From: a virus
Virus record (IMG/VR): IMGVR_UViG_3300026321_000011
Coordinates: 1 to 31,679 of that record
Strand: one strand, 5' to 3'
Length of the DNA: 31,679 nucleotides
Position numbers and translations under genes: made by a program. Positions 23,483 through 29,875 of the stretch are shown here, one piece after another. Under the pieces are notes generated by a model that was not told the origin of the DNA, did not search any database, and worked only from the letters and a program-made list of their open reading frames with translations. The number at the start of each line of letters is the position of its first letter. The stretch's first letter is position 1.

Positions 23483-25116
23483 ATAAATGCTCGATCTCCA
23501 TACTCATCTGCGTGCCACCTATCTCCGTCATCATCAACAAATGACGTGTCTTCCATTCCATCATCAACGAAACCGAAGGGTGCCATATCTGCTTCTATTG
23601 CTTCTCTTTGTTCTTCATACATCCTTGCTCTCACGTCATTGTCGTGAAGTTCTTTGAAGTATTCAGATACAGCTAGCCACGCAAACATAACTAAACACAT
23701 TGCTAAATCATCATTACATCCTTCTTCTGCTTGCCAAGACTGTCCCTTCTGTATAAAAGTTGTTAATTCTGCAATCACATCATAGTCATTTATTAATATC
23801 TTATCATCTTCAACTAGCTGTTTTAGATTAGAACAACCTAATTTCTTAACAGCAGAACTCATCTTGACACCTAATTGTACCTTACCACCTGAGAAACCTT
23901 GACCTACTACCTGACCAGCACGTCCTCTCATAGCACACATTAGTAAATTATCATATTCTAAATCGTACTGGATGATGTCTGCTACCTGTGCACCAACGTC
24001 ATTAACCTCAACCATAATATATGCGTGGTTATATCCCTTGGCAGTATCCACAATTATATCTGGGAACAACATAGGTTTAACATCTGCGTTCCTATACTTG
24101 GCAACTAATTTATAAGGTACCGTGGTTGTATCAAATACACAGAAGGCTGAAAAGTCTCCACCTATACCACGTGCTACATCAACCGTGATTGTGTAATTAT
24201 GTTCTGGTACTGGTGATACATACACGTCCAATCCTTTACTAGAATGTACTGGATCTTCGTATGTCATAACTCTTAGCTTAGATGCAGATACTAAAGTATC
24301 AACAGATCCTAAGAACTCACACTCAAACTCAACTCTGAACTGCTGTTCAGATGTGTTGGCAATAGTTGTCTTCTTCCATTCCTCATCTCTTCCTGGTACC
24401 TGACTCCAGTGTACCTCTGTATTAATATACTCATTCTTACCACGCTCTGCATCGTGCCAGAGCTTGTAATACATATTCATCCCGTGTGGGGTAGATATGA
24501 TAATAACTTTAGTTGACTTACCAGAAGATATAGTAGGATAGACAGAACTGAAAAACTGCTCAGCAATATTGTTCGGAACAAACGCGAATTCGTCCAAAAA
24601 TATAATGTTAAAGGACATACCCCTAACAGCAGAAGCACTAGTACTTGCAGCCAAGAGACGGCTTCCGTTCTCCAATTCCACTGACCCTTTGTTCCAGCCA
24701 ATAATACCTTGTTGCATCCATTTAGGAAGATTCTCATAAGAAAGTTGTAAGCGTCCCAACATTTCTCTTGCAGTGGCTGCTTTGTTTGCGAGGATTGCGA
24801 CGTTGACGTTTCCGTTGAAGATGACATACCAAAGTAAATATGATGTAACAACAGTGGACTTACCAGACTGTCGTGGAAGCTTAGCAATATTGAATCGGTT
24901 ATTGTGAAACCGATCCACCATCTCTTCTTGGAAGTCATACAGATCAAACGGTATGACACCCTCATCTAGAGAAACAATCTTAATATACTTCTTAATAAAG
25001 TAGACAGGATCTTTACTACATTTAATGAACTCTTCTACCTGTTTAGGTGTGAAGTTCGTAGAAACATTTGCCTTCTTTAGATTAGGATTGCCAAGATATA
25101 TCTGATTCTCAGCCAT
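23467..25116 (-). CDS. gp17: Terminase large subunit gp17
   Basis: The DNA packaging motor and headful nuclease, 549 residues (T4: 610). The ATPase half has Walker A PRQSGKST (81-88), Walker B IIFLDEF (171-177) and coupling motif STPHG (208-212). The RNase H-like nuclease half shows the acidic residues in TITVDVARGIGGDFSAFCVF, MVEVNDVGAQVADI and CNDDLAMCLVMF. The extreme N-terminus and the C-terminal tail (after about 505, rich in Asp/Glu) are variable. It starts three bases after the SNase gene. Confidence 0.97.
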   Translation of the reverse strand: MAENQIYLGNPNLKKANVSTNFTPKQVEEFIKCSKDPVYFIKKYIKIVSLDEGVIPFDLYDFQEEMVDRFHNNRFNIAKLPRQSGKSTVVTSYLLWYVIFNGNVNVAILANKAATAREMLGRLQLSYENLPKWMQQGIIGWNKGSVELENGSRLLAASTSASAVRGMSFNIIFLDEFAFVPNNIAEQFFSSVYPTISSGKSTKVIIISTPHGMNMYYKLWHDAERGKNEYINTEVHWSQVPGRDEEWKKTTIANTSEQQFRVEFECEFLGSVDTLVSASKLRVMTYEDPVHSSKGLDVYVSPVPEHNYTITVDVARGIGGDFSAFCVFDTTTVPYKLVAKYRNADVKPMLFPDIIVDTAKGYNHAYIMVEVNDVGAQVADIIQYDLEYDNLLMCAMRGRAGQVVGQGFSGGKVQLGVKMSSAVKKLGCSNLKQLVEDDKILINDYDVIAELTTFIQKGQSWQAEEGCNDDLAMCLVMFAWLAVSEYFKELHDNDVRARMYEEQREAIEADMAPFGFVDDGMEDTSFVDDDGDRWHADEYGDRAFMWEYR

Positions 25117-25119
25117 AAA

Positions 25120-25680
25120 TTAGAATGGTCCTGCAATTTGATCAGTTGTAGTTCCGTGTCCCAACTCAGGAAGTGGATCACCTACACTAGGTTCTATGAC
25201 ATCATCGATGTCTGGTGGTGGAGGTAGTGTACCTAGTTCGTATCTAATATCTCTTAACTCTTGAAAATCTTTTTGCTTTGTACCTCCATCATATGCCCAA
25301 GCATATCCTTCTTCGATCATCTGTTCATTCAAAGAAACTAATTCCTCATTAATATACAACCAGCCAAGGAGTCTACCATACTTACCCATACCACCTTTAA
25401 GTTCAGTACGGATTGTAAGTTCATCTCCATCACCTGCAATAGTATCTTCTAACTTCTGCTTTAACCAATTAGTAGCATCAATTCCTAATGCTTTCTCTTC
25501 TAAATCCCTTGTCCTCTTCTCTGGGGTGTCTACTCCCGCAATTCTTACCCGTTCTTTCTTGTATAAATCGAATCCAAGATCTATGGTGACATCTATCGTG
25601 TCTCCGTCCAGTACCTTGTTGATCTCCGTCACTCGGAAGTTGTAACAACTCTTCCTTGATGGGGGGGTCATCGCTCCCAT
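25120..25680 (-). CDS. SNase-type (thermonuclease-like) endonuclease
   Basis: The 186-residue protein is a staphylococcal nuclease homologue. The motif VTEINKVLDGDTIDVTIDLG (17-36) carries metal-binding Asp residues, RVRIAGVDTPEKR (44-56) the catalytic Arg and Asp, and GKYGRLLGWLYI the second Arg strand; LNEQMIEEGYAWAY completes the OB-fold. A Pro/Asp-rich tail of about 35 residues follows. It cuts DNA or RNA with Ca2+ in relatives. The ATG at 25680 is supported by GGAG seven bases before it and a perfect TATAAATA late motif upstream. The first 12 residues cross a run of seven C and share DNA with another open frame. Its place beside the terminase suggests a role in packaging or host DNA breakdown late in infection. 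Confidence 0.88.
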   Translation of the reverse strand: MGAMTPPSRKSCYNFRVTEINKVLDGDTIDVTIDLGFDLYKKERVRIAGVDTPEKRTRDLEEKALGIDATNWLKQKLEDTIAGDGDELTIRTELKGGMGKYGRLLGWLYINEELVSLNEQMIEEGYAWAYDGGTKQKDFQELRDIRYELGTLPPPPDIDDVIEPSVGDPLPELGHGTTTDQIAGPF

Positions 25681-25707
25681 AATCTAGCTCCAAATTATCT
25701 ATCGCAC

Positions 25708-25715
25708 TATTTATA
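25708..25715 (-). promoter_or_regulatory. Late promoter (TATAAATA) before SNase gene
   Basis: A perfect T4 late consensus on the minus strand, 28 bases before the ATG at 25680, with GGAG between. It lies just after the stop codon of the 59-residue membrane protein, so it marks the start of the nuclease-terminase transcript. Confidence 0.7.
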
Positions 25716-25733
25716 CTCTGTTCTACTGGTGTC

Positions 25734-25913
25734 CTATTCTGCTCCGACTGGTAGTCCCTGATCTTCTGCTGCCATTCGTTCCCCAGTTGAGTGGGGCTGG
25801 TCGCTAATAACGGGATTAGGATACCAATCATCATACTTGAAAATTATGTAGATACAAATAGATACACCGATTAGGAGAATCCCAATCATAATGTTAATCG
25901 ACCATAGTATCAT
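25734..25913 (-). CDS. Small single-span membrane protein (59 aa)
   Basis: The frame reads MILWSINIMIGILLIGVSIC, continues IYIIFKYDDWYPNPV and ends LPVGAE. Residues 3-25 form one clear transmembrane helix, followed by a short acidic/aromatic segment and a polar tail. The ATG overlaps the stop of the upstream 60-residue gene in ATGA, and the stop falls 54 bases before the nuclease start, so it fills the gap exactly. No family name can be given. A holin-like or membrane-anchor role is possible but not supported beyond the single span. Its second half is overlapped by another open frame (25478-25834). Confidence 0.75.
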   Translation of the reverse strand: MILWSINIMIGILLIGVSICIYIIFKYDDWYPNPVISDQPHSTGERMAAEDQGLPVGAE

Positions 25914-26092
25914 AGCACGGAAGAGTAATCGTTTCCTTCCTTAAAAATACTATACACGCTATGCGGGTGATTGTGAATATATTCAACGTCTTCTACGGCA
26001 ATCATTCTTGCTTCGAAGGAATCTTCGGCAGTTACACAAACCTCTTGTCTGTGTCTGGTATCGTCAAGATAACCAACGGTATAATGGGACAT
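25910..26092 (-). CDS. Small hypothetical protein (60 aa)
   Basis: The protein begins MSHYTVGYLDDTRHRQEVCV and has an acidic helix (TAEDSFEARMIAVEDVEYIH) followed by NHPHSVYSIFKEGNDY. It looks like a small alpha/beta fold of the kind that phages use as adaptors, and is not recognised. An AATAAATA late motif lies 24 bases upstream and its stop overlaps the ATG of the membrane protein gene in ATGA. The ribosome binding site is weak (GAAAGA). Confidence 0.75.
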   Translation of the reverse strand: MSHYTVGYLDDTRHRQEVCVTAEDSFEARMIAVEDVEYIHNHPHSVYSIFKEGNDYSSVL

Positions 26093-26115
26093 TACGATCT
26101 TTCGAGTGTCCCAAT

Positions 26116-26123
26116 TATTTATT
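26116..26123 (-). promoter_or_regulatory. Late promoter motif (AATAAATA)
   Basis: AATAAATA on the minus strand overlaps the stop codon of the zinc-knuckle gene and lies 24 bases before the ATG at 26092. It may start a transcript covering the 60-residue and membrane protein genes. Confidence 0.5.
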
Positions 26124-26217
26124 CCTTCTTAGGGCATTGTGTGGAAATATGGTCATAGCTTCCACACTTCTTACAGCAGTCTTTTTTCTCTGCTATGAAC
26201 TCCTTAAAGGACTTCAT
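26119..26217 (-). CDS. 32-residue CCHC zinc-knuckle protein with capsid-targeting-like leader
   Basis: This very short gene reads MKSFKEFIAEKKDCCKKCGS, then YDHISTQCPKKE. The first ten residues resemble the capsid-targeting leader of T4 internal proteins (MKTYQEFIAE, from memory), including the I-x-E that gp21 cuts after. The rest contains Cys-x2-Cys-x4-His-x4-Cys, the exact retroviral-type zinc knuckle spacing that binds single-stranded nucleic acid. The ATG overlaps the stop of the Lys/Ala-rich gene in ATGA, a strong sign that it is translated. It would be one of the smallest zinc-knuckle proteins; a packaged nucleic-acid-binding role is inference. Confidence 0.75.
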   Translation of the reverse strand: MKSFKEFIAEKKDCCKKCGSYDHISTQCPKKE

Positions 26218-26930
26218 TTTCCTGATACTGCTTTGTATGCTTTCTTAGCAAATGATACTGTGTCCTTGACACCTTCCTTTGCTCCTTTAGCAAATTCCTT
26301 AGCACGTTTCTCAGGTGCTTTACCCTTAGCACGTTGCTTCTTGTATGCTGCTTTAGCATCTCCTACTGCTTTGTTATGCTTCTCAACACCCTTCTTAACA
26401 TAGGATGTTACCTTACTTAGAACACCTTCTTTCTTAGCAGGTTTCTTAGGTTGCTTAGCTTTCACTGTCTTAACAGTAGCAACAACCTTCTTCTGTGTAG
26501 CAGCTTTCTTCTTAGCAGGAGCCTTCTTGACAGCAGCTTTCTTAGGTGCGTCATCTTCATAATTTGTATTGTCTTCGTCACCATACTTATTCTTGGCAGC
26601 AGTGGTCTTAGCATACTCACCTTTACCTGCTGTCTTACGTGCAGCATCACCAGCATCAACCTTTGCTTTAACCTTCTCATATGAAGGTGCATTTGCTGCT
26701 GCTCTCTTTGCTGCTCTTACTGCTTCCTCAAGATATTCTGTTGGAGGATTTACTACAAAGTCAGTAAATTCTTCTAGTCCAATCTCTTCTACGATGAGAT
26801 CGATACCTTCTTCGTTTATACCTTCTTCAACAAAGAAATCAGTAGCTACTTCTATGCTTGATTGTACCCATTCCTCAGTCAATACTGCCTCAGGATTAGA
26901 GTCTACTAGGTACCGTGAAAAACTTTTCAT
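26214..26930 (-). CDS. Lys/Ala-rich protein, candidate packaged internal protein
   Basis: The 238 residues split in two. Residues 1-70 are acidic and helical, starting MKSFSRYLVDSNPEAVLTEE, with a gp21-like site LTE/E after residue 19. From about 70 to the end the protein is Lys/Ala-rich and histone H1-like, with repeated PAKK/KKAA elements (APKKAAVKKAPAKKKAATQK) and a basic C-terminal part ending KKAYKAVSGK. Such tails bind DNA without sequence preference. The ATG is preceded by AAGGAG and overlaps the upstream stop (TAATG). Similar basic proteins are found in cyanophage genomes and are often called structural. A head-internal DNA-condensing role fits but is not proved. Confidence 0.85.
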   Translation of the reverse strand: MKSFSRYLVDSNPEAVLTEEWVQSSIEVATDFFVEEGINEEGIDLIVEEIGLEEFTDFVVNPPTEYLEEAVRAAKRAAANAPSYEKVKAKVDAGDAARKTAGKGEYAKTTAAKNKYGDEDNTNYEDDAPKKAAVKKAPAKKKAATQKKVVATVKTVKAKQPKKPAKKEGVLSKVTSYVKKGVEKHNKAVGDAKAAYKKQRAKGKAPEKRAKEFAKGAKEGVKDTVSFAKKAYKAVSGK

Positions 26931-27076
26931 TAAGCTGCTCCTTTGTTGTGGTCTGGGTGTCTAGGACAATTGTTTTCGTGTTTATCTATCCAAGCCTTAG
27001 CGTTCCAATGATTCTTTGGAGACTTAAGACCGCAGTATACACACTCATACTGTCCACTTTCTAACAGTTTAGCCAT
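26930..27076 (-). CDS. Small C2HC zinc-finger-like protein (48 aa)
   Basis: The start is the ATG at 27076, which has GAGGA eight bases upstream and overlaps the stop of the preceding gene by eight bases; a longer frame from 27112 lacks such a site. The product MAKLLESGQYECVYCGLKSP has Cys12-x2-Cys15, then His33-x3-Cys37 (DKHENNCPRH), a pattern that can bind one zinc ion as a C2HC finger. The middle (KNHWNAKAWIDKH) could be the helix. Function is unknown. Confidence 0.75.
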   Translation of the reverse strand: MAKLLESGQYECVYCGLKSPKNHWNAKAWIDKHENNCPRHPDHNKGAA

Positions 27077-27305
27077 TAGCCAATTCCTCTGCTTTCTGAT
27101 TCCATTCGGCAAATGATGAACTGCAATCAGGGGGTTGTGGGTATTTATATCCTTTCATCTTCCTCCATTTATTATGGAGTGCTCCCATCATCCAAGACTG
27201 ACTGAGACTCTTTGGTCCATTCTCAAGAAGATCTAGTTCGTACCTACTGCTAGTGTACCCTTTATACTCTTCTCTCCAATTGGAATCGTCCCACTCAGTT
27301 GTCAT
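27069..27305 (-). CDS. Small hypothetical protein (78 aa)
   Basis: The ATG at 27305 is chosen because AAAGGAG lies in front of it and it overlaps the stop of the large basic-protein gene. The product starts MTTEWDDSNWREEYKGYTSS and is rich in Trp, Tyr, Asp and Glu, with a central helix (SLSQSWMMGALHNKWRKMKG) and a C-terminal helix (AEWNQKAEELANG). No domain is recognised. A longer frame upstream (to 27377) lies inside the neighbouring gene and is not supported. A chance-like TATAAATA lies inside the coding region (27142-27149). Confidence 0.75.
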   Translation of the reverse strand: MTTEWDDSNWREEYKGYTSSRYELDLLENGPKSLSQSWMMGALHNKWRKMKGYKYPQPPDCSSSFAEWNQKAEELANG

Positions 27306-28080
27306 AATGAAAGCTCCTTTTCTTAGTGTTTTTAGGATGTTTAGCACTTCTGACTTTATTGTCAGTAGTTTCACCATCTCCTCTAGGATGCTGACCTGCT
27401 TTTGTCTTACCTATATTGTAAGATGAACCAGGTTTCTTGGACTGAGTATCGTGTAAGCGTGCAGGTTTGTCCTTATCTTTTGTGATAACAGATTCCTGTC
27501 CGTGTTTTCTACCAAACCTACGAATGAGTTTGCCGTGCTTACGCTTTGACATTCCCTTACCAGGAGTGGTATGATACGATACTTCACTGCCCTGTTTGCC
27601 ATCATCGTACTTATACTTTCCAACACTCTTCTTGTAACCAATACCCTTCTTCTTAAGATCTTTCTCAAGACCCTTTCGTTTCTTGCGGTTCTCGGTCTCA
27701 CTGTCACCACGGTCAGCAGAAATGTGACCAGTGACTTGAGTCTTGGATTTGCTTACGGCTCTGGCTAGTCCTCCTTCGGAGATGAACTTCCCAAATGATA
27801 GCATACTATACCCCTGAGTGTGAAGGTTCATATCCACCCCCTTGACATCATTCCCCTTCTGGGCTTGCTGTACCTTAAGTCTTTGCTGTTGAATTTTCTT
27901 AATATTTAACATTAGCTGCCTTCTATCAAGCATCGCACCCTTCTTCTGGATGAGATTCAATCTTGCACTTGAACTAGATGGTGCTGCATTATTAGATGCT
28001 GCCCTAGCAGGAGGACGCTTTTCCTTCTGCGGTTTGATTGTTAAATTTTCTGTGGGTGATTTACCGTTAGCGTCTGGCAT
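27295..28080 (-). CDS. Basic protein with internal capsid-targeting-like segment
   Basis: The 261-residue protein is strongly basic. Residues 1-92 are a Pro/Ala/Ser/Gln-rich extension (LNIKKIQQQRLKVQQAQKG). At Met93 a segment MLSFGKFISEGGLARAVSKS begins that resembles the leader of T4 internal proteins with a gp21-type ISE/G site, followed by TGHISADRGDSETENRKKRK, a domain I recall from other cyanophage proteins, and an Arg/Lys-rich end (GDGETTDNKVRSAKHPKN). An AGGGG ribosome binding site lies six bases before the internal ATG (27804), so a shorter second product is possible. GGAGG before 28080 supports the long form. Function unknown. Confidence 0.8.
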   Translation of the reverse strand: MPDANGKSPTENLTIKPQKEKRPPARAASNNAAPSSSSARLNLIQKKGAMLDRRQLMLNIKKIQQQRLKVQQAQKGNDVKGVDMNLHTQGYSMLSFGKFISEGGLARAVSKSKTQVTGHISADRGDSETENRKKRKGLEKDLKKKGIGYKKSVGKYKYDDGKQGSEVSYHTTPGKGMSKRKHGKLIRRFGRKHGQESVITKDKDKPARLHDTQSKKPGSSYNIGKTKAGQHPRGDGETTDNKVRSAKHPKNTKKRSFHYDN

Positions 28081-28081
28081 A

Positions 28082-28627
28082 TCAGCCTCCCACTACTTGT
28101 ACCTGTTCTACTACAACACCACCGCTTCCAGATCCTGCGGTTAGTTTAACCACTCTGGAAATTACAGGTATGTTACCAGCAGTAGCATCAGCAGCAGATA
28201 ATGCATAATCACCTGACGATGAAGATGAATCAATATCAGTTGTAATAGTAGTGGCAGTAATAGCAGTTACTTTCTTTCCGTCAGCAATAGCAGATTCATA
28301 TGCAGCGACAAACCCATCAGTATCTCCACCGTCTAGGGTCTCTACATAATCTCCAACACTAAATGTGTGGCGACCACCATTCGAATATCCTTCAACGGTT
28401 ATTACTGAACCGTTAGCATCAGTTGCACCAACAATCTTGGAGTGCTTTGCTTTACCTGCAGAAATTAATAATGCTTCTCCAGCTGCAAGTGTGATAGCAG
28501 GACCCGCGTCAACTTGAATACTAGATGCTGCAGCGCAGTAACATCGTAGTGTACCCGTCTTCACTTTGATATAACCAGAACCTGAGGCACTGATTGTTTG
28601 CGTATCTAATACATTTAATACTGACAT
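28082..28627 (-). CDS. Hypothetical Ser/Thr/Gly-rich beta protein, likely virion-associated
   Basis: The 181-residue protein starts MSVLNVLDTQTISASGSGYI and is composed almost entirely of small residues and short strands (GPAITLAAGEALLISAGKAK, VTAITATTITTDIDSSSSSG), with a DNA-neutral composition typical of phage surface or fibre-like proteins. The middle (FSVGDYVETLDGGDTDGFVA) may form a small domain. I recognise no family. It has a late promoter motif overlapping the gp16 stop and is followed at once by the basic protein gene. Virion location is inferred from composition and late control only. Confidence 0.8.
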   Translation of the reverse strand: MSVLNVLDTQTISASGSGYIKVKTGTLRCYCAAASSIQVDAGPAITLAAGEALLISAGKAKHSKIVGATDANGSVITVEGYSNGGRHTFSVGDYVETLDGGDTDGFVAAYESAIADGKKVTAITATTITTDIDSSSSSGDYALSAADATAGNIPVISRVVKLTAGSGSGGVVVEQVQVVGG

Positions 28628-28648
28628 CGATTTCCTACCTATACTAGA

Positions 28649-29053
28649 TTATTTATCCTGTTGGGACTTTAGAAATTTAGCAAGATCAGCTGTGCTCCCA
28701 ACGAACATAGTATTATTTGTAACTGGACCAGAGATTTTAGCTGGACCCTCCTCAAGTTCTTGCATTTTCTTTTGGAGATCTATTAACTTATCCGTGGTAT
28801 CTGCCACGTTCTTGATTAAGTTACCAGCAACTTCATATGATCTAGGTGAATCAGTCTGTCCAGCAACTTCAAGAATACCATCAACAGCCTCCTGTCCTTT
28901 CTCTATAAGAGAATAGAGATTGCCTCTAGTGTACTCATAATCTTTGCTGACCTGTTCCTGCTTCTGTAAGATGCTAGGGTCTGGTCCGACATCAACGATA
29001 TCAGTCTTTTCTTTAGGTATAATAGATGTTTCTATATCGAGAGCATCTTCCAT
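28649..29053 (-). CDS. gp16: Terminase small subunit gp16
   Basis: The DNA-recognition subunit that starts packaging and regulates gp17. The best start is the ATG at 29053, giving MEDALDIETSIIPKEKTDIV, which lines up with the T4 N-terminus MEGLDI; the frame is open to a GTG at 29116 and ATG at 29104 inside gp15, so a longer form is possible. The 134 residues (T4: 164) include QTDSPRSYEVAGNLIKNVAD (matching T4 ADSPRHMEVFATL), a coiled-coil segment TTDKLIDLQKKMQELEEGPA and a C-terminal NNTMFVGSTADLAKFL like the T4 end. No strong ribosome binding site is seen for any start. Confidence 0.88.
   Translation of the reverse strand: MEDALDIETSIIPKEKTDIVDVGPDPSILQKQEQVSKDYEYTRGNLYSLIEKGQEAVDGILEVAGQTDSPRSYEVAGNLIKNVADTTDKLIDLQKKMQELEEGPAKISGPVTNNTMFVGSTADLAKFLKSQQDK
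28650..28657 (-). promoter_or_regulatory. Late promoter motif (GATAAATA)
   Basis: GATAAATA on the minus strand overlaps the gp16 stop codon, 23 bases before the ATG at 28627. It would start the transcript for the accessory block between gp16 and gp17. Confidence 0.55.
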
Positions 29054-29063
29054 ACCCTTAAAC

Positions 29064-29873
29064 TTATTCGTCAACTCCTGTGACTGGGTTTCTTGAGAGT
29101 CCATCCTGGAAATCACTAGTTAGTTCATTAAATCCGAAGTTATCATCTGGGTCTGCATCAACAGGATCAGGTGTAACAGTATACCTGACTTCTCTTGCAG
29201 CAGTTACCTTACTGTCGGTTGCAGTATCGACAATAGCCTTCTTAATAAGTCCTCCAGCAGATGTGACAGGACCGTATAAGTATGTCTTACAGGTAAAGGA
29301 CATTGTATATATCAGAGTTCTTCTCGTTGTATAGTCACCTTCGTAATCATCTTCATAAGAACAAGAGTTTAATACAACTGGGAAGTCTTTAACATCACCA
29401 AGTTCAGGTACCAACTTAATAGTTAGACTGAATACTGGTTGAAAATATGGTAAGATCTGCTCAATAATTTGCAGACCATCATCCTGATTCTTAGCAAGAA
29501 TTGCTAATTCAAAATCTATATTATAAGGTACTGGCATAAATGCCTTCTTCACTGCAGCAGTACCTTGTGTTTCTGGCGGTGAATACCTTATAGTTTGTGT
29601 TGGTGAAACCTTTCTTGTACTATCATATGCAAAGTTTGTTATCTCAAATGATATTCTAGGTAAGGTAATCTGTGTAGCTTGCTTACCAGTAAGGTTTCCA
29701 GTTTGTTGGAGACGTGCTAAAAACTTTTGCTTTGGACCATATGCCAAAGGCACTTTCATATATTCATAATCCGTAGCAGTTTTCTTCCTACGTATTTCAA
29801 TATTATTGAATAGTGTACCGAAGGCGACAACGGTCTTTCTGAATATTTCGTTGTATGTATACGTACCTAACAT
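29064..29873 (-). CDS. gp15: Tail sheath stabiliser and completion protein gp15
   Basis: The protein that caps the finished tail and joins it to the neck. It has 269 residues (T4: 272). The family pattern is seen in MLGTYTYNEIFRKTVVAFGT, LFNNIEIRRKK, the conserved KVPLAYGPKQKFLARLQQ near residue 45, ITLPRISFEITNFAYDSTRK, PVPYNIDFELAILAKNQDDG, and the Tyr-rich TTRRTLIYTMSFTCKTYLYG. It comes right after gp14 (two-base gap). The last 50 residues are variable and Asp-rich. No late motif is visible before it, so it likely shares the neck transcript. Confidence 0.94.
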   Translation of the reverse strand: MLGTYTYNEIFRKTVVAFGTLFNNIEIRRKKTATDYEYMKVPLAYGPKQKFLARLQQTGNLTGKQATQITLPRISFEITNFAYDSTRKVSPTQTIRYSPPETQGTAAVKKAFMPVPYNIDFELAILAKNQDDGLQIIEQILPYFQPVFSLTIKLVPELGDVKDFPVVLNSCSYEDDYEGDYTTRRTLIYTMSFTCKTYLYGPVTSAGGLIKKAIVDTATDSKVTAAREVRYTVTPDPVDADPDDNFGFNELTSDFQDGLSRNPVTGVDE

Positions 29874-29875
29874 AG

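Noticed and set aside
25478-25834. 118-residue frame overlapping the membrane protein and nuclease genes, as a separate gene
   Set aside because: Its start lacks a ribosome binding site, its last 45 residues are Arg-rich out-of-frame reading of the nuclease gene, and the other two frames explain the region with coupled or promoter-supported starts. Kept only as a finding.
26008-26964. Long open frames on the plus strand opposite the Lys/Ala-rich gene
   Set aside because: They are antisense to a well-supported gene with ribosome binding site and coupled start. Leu/Ala/Ser-rich hydrophobic products are what the complement of Lys/Ala codons gives, and no plus-strand ribosome binding site or promoter was seen.
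27142-27149. TATAAATA inside the 78-residue gene as a promoter
   Set aside because: The motif encodes the Gly-Tyr-Lys-Tyr part of the protein and lies 66 bases from the next start, further than the other late motifs. It could be real but is not better than chance.
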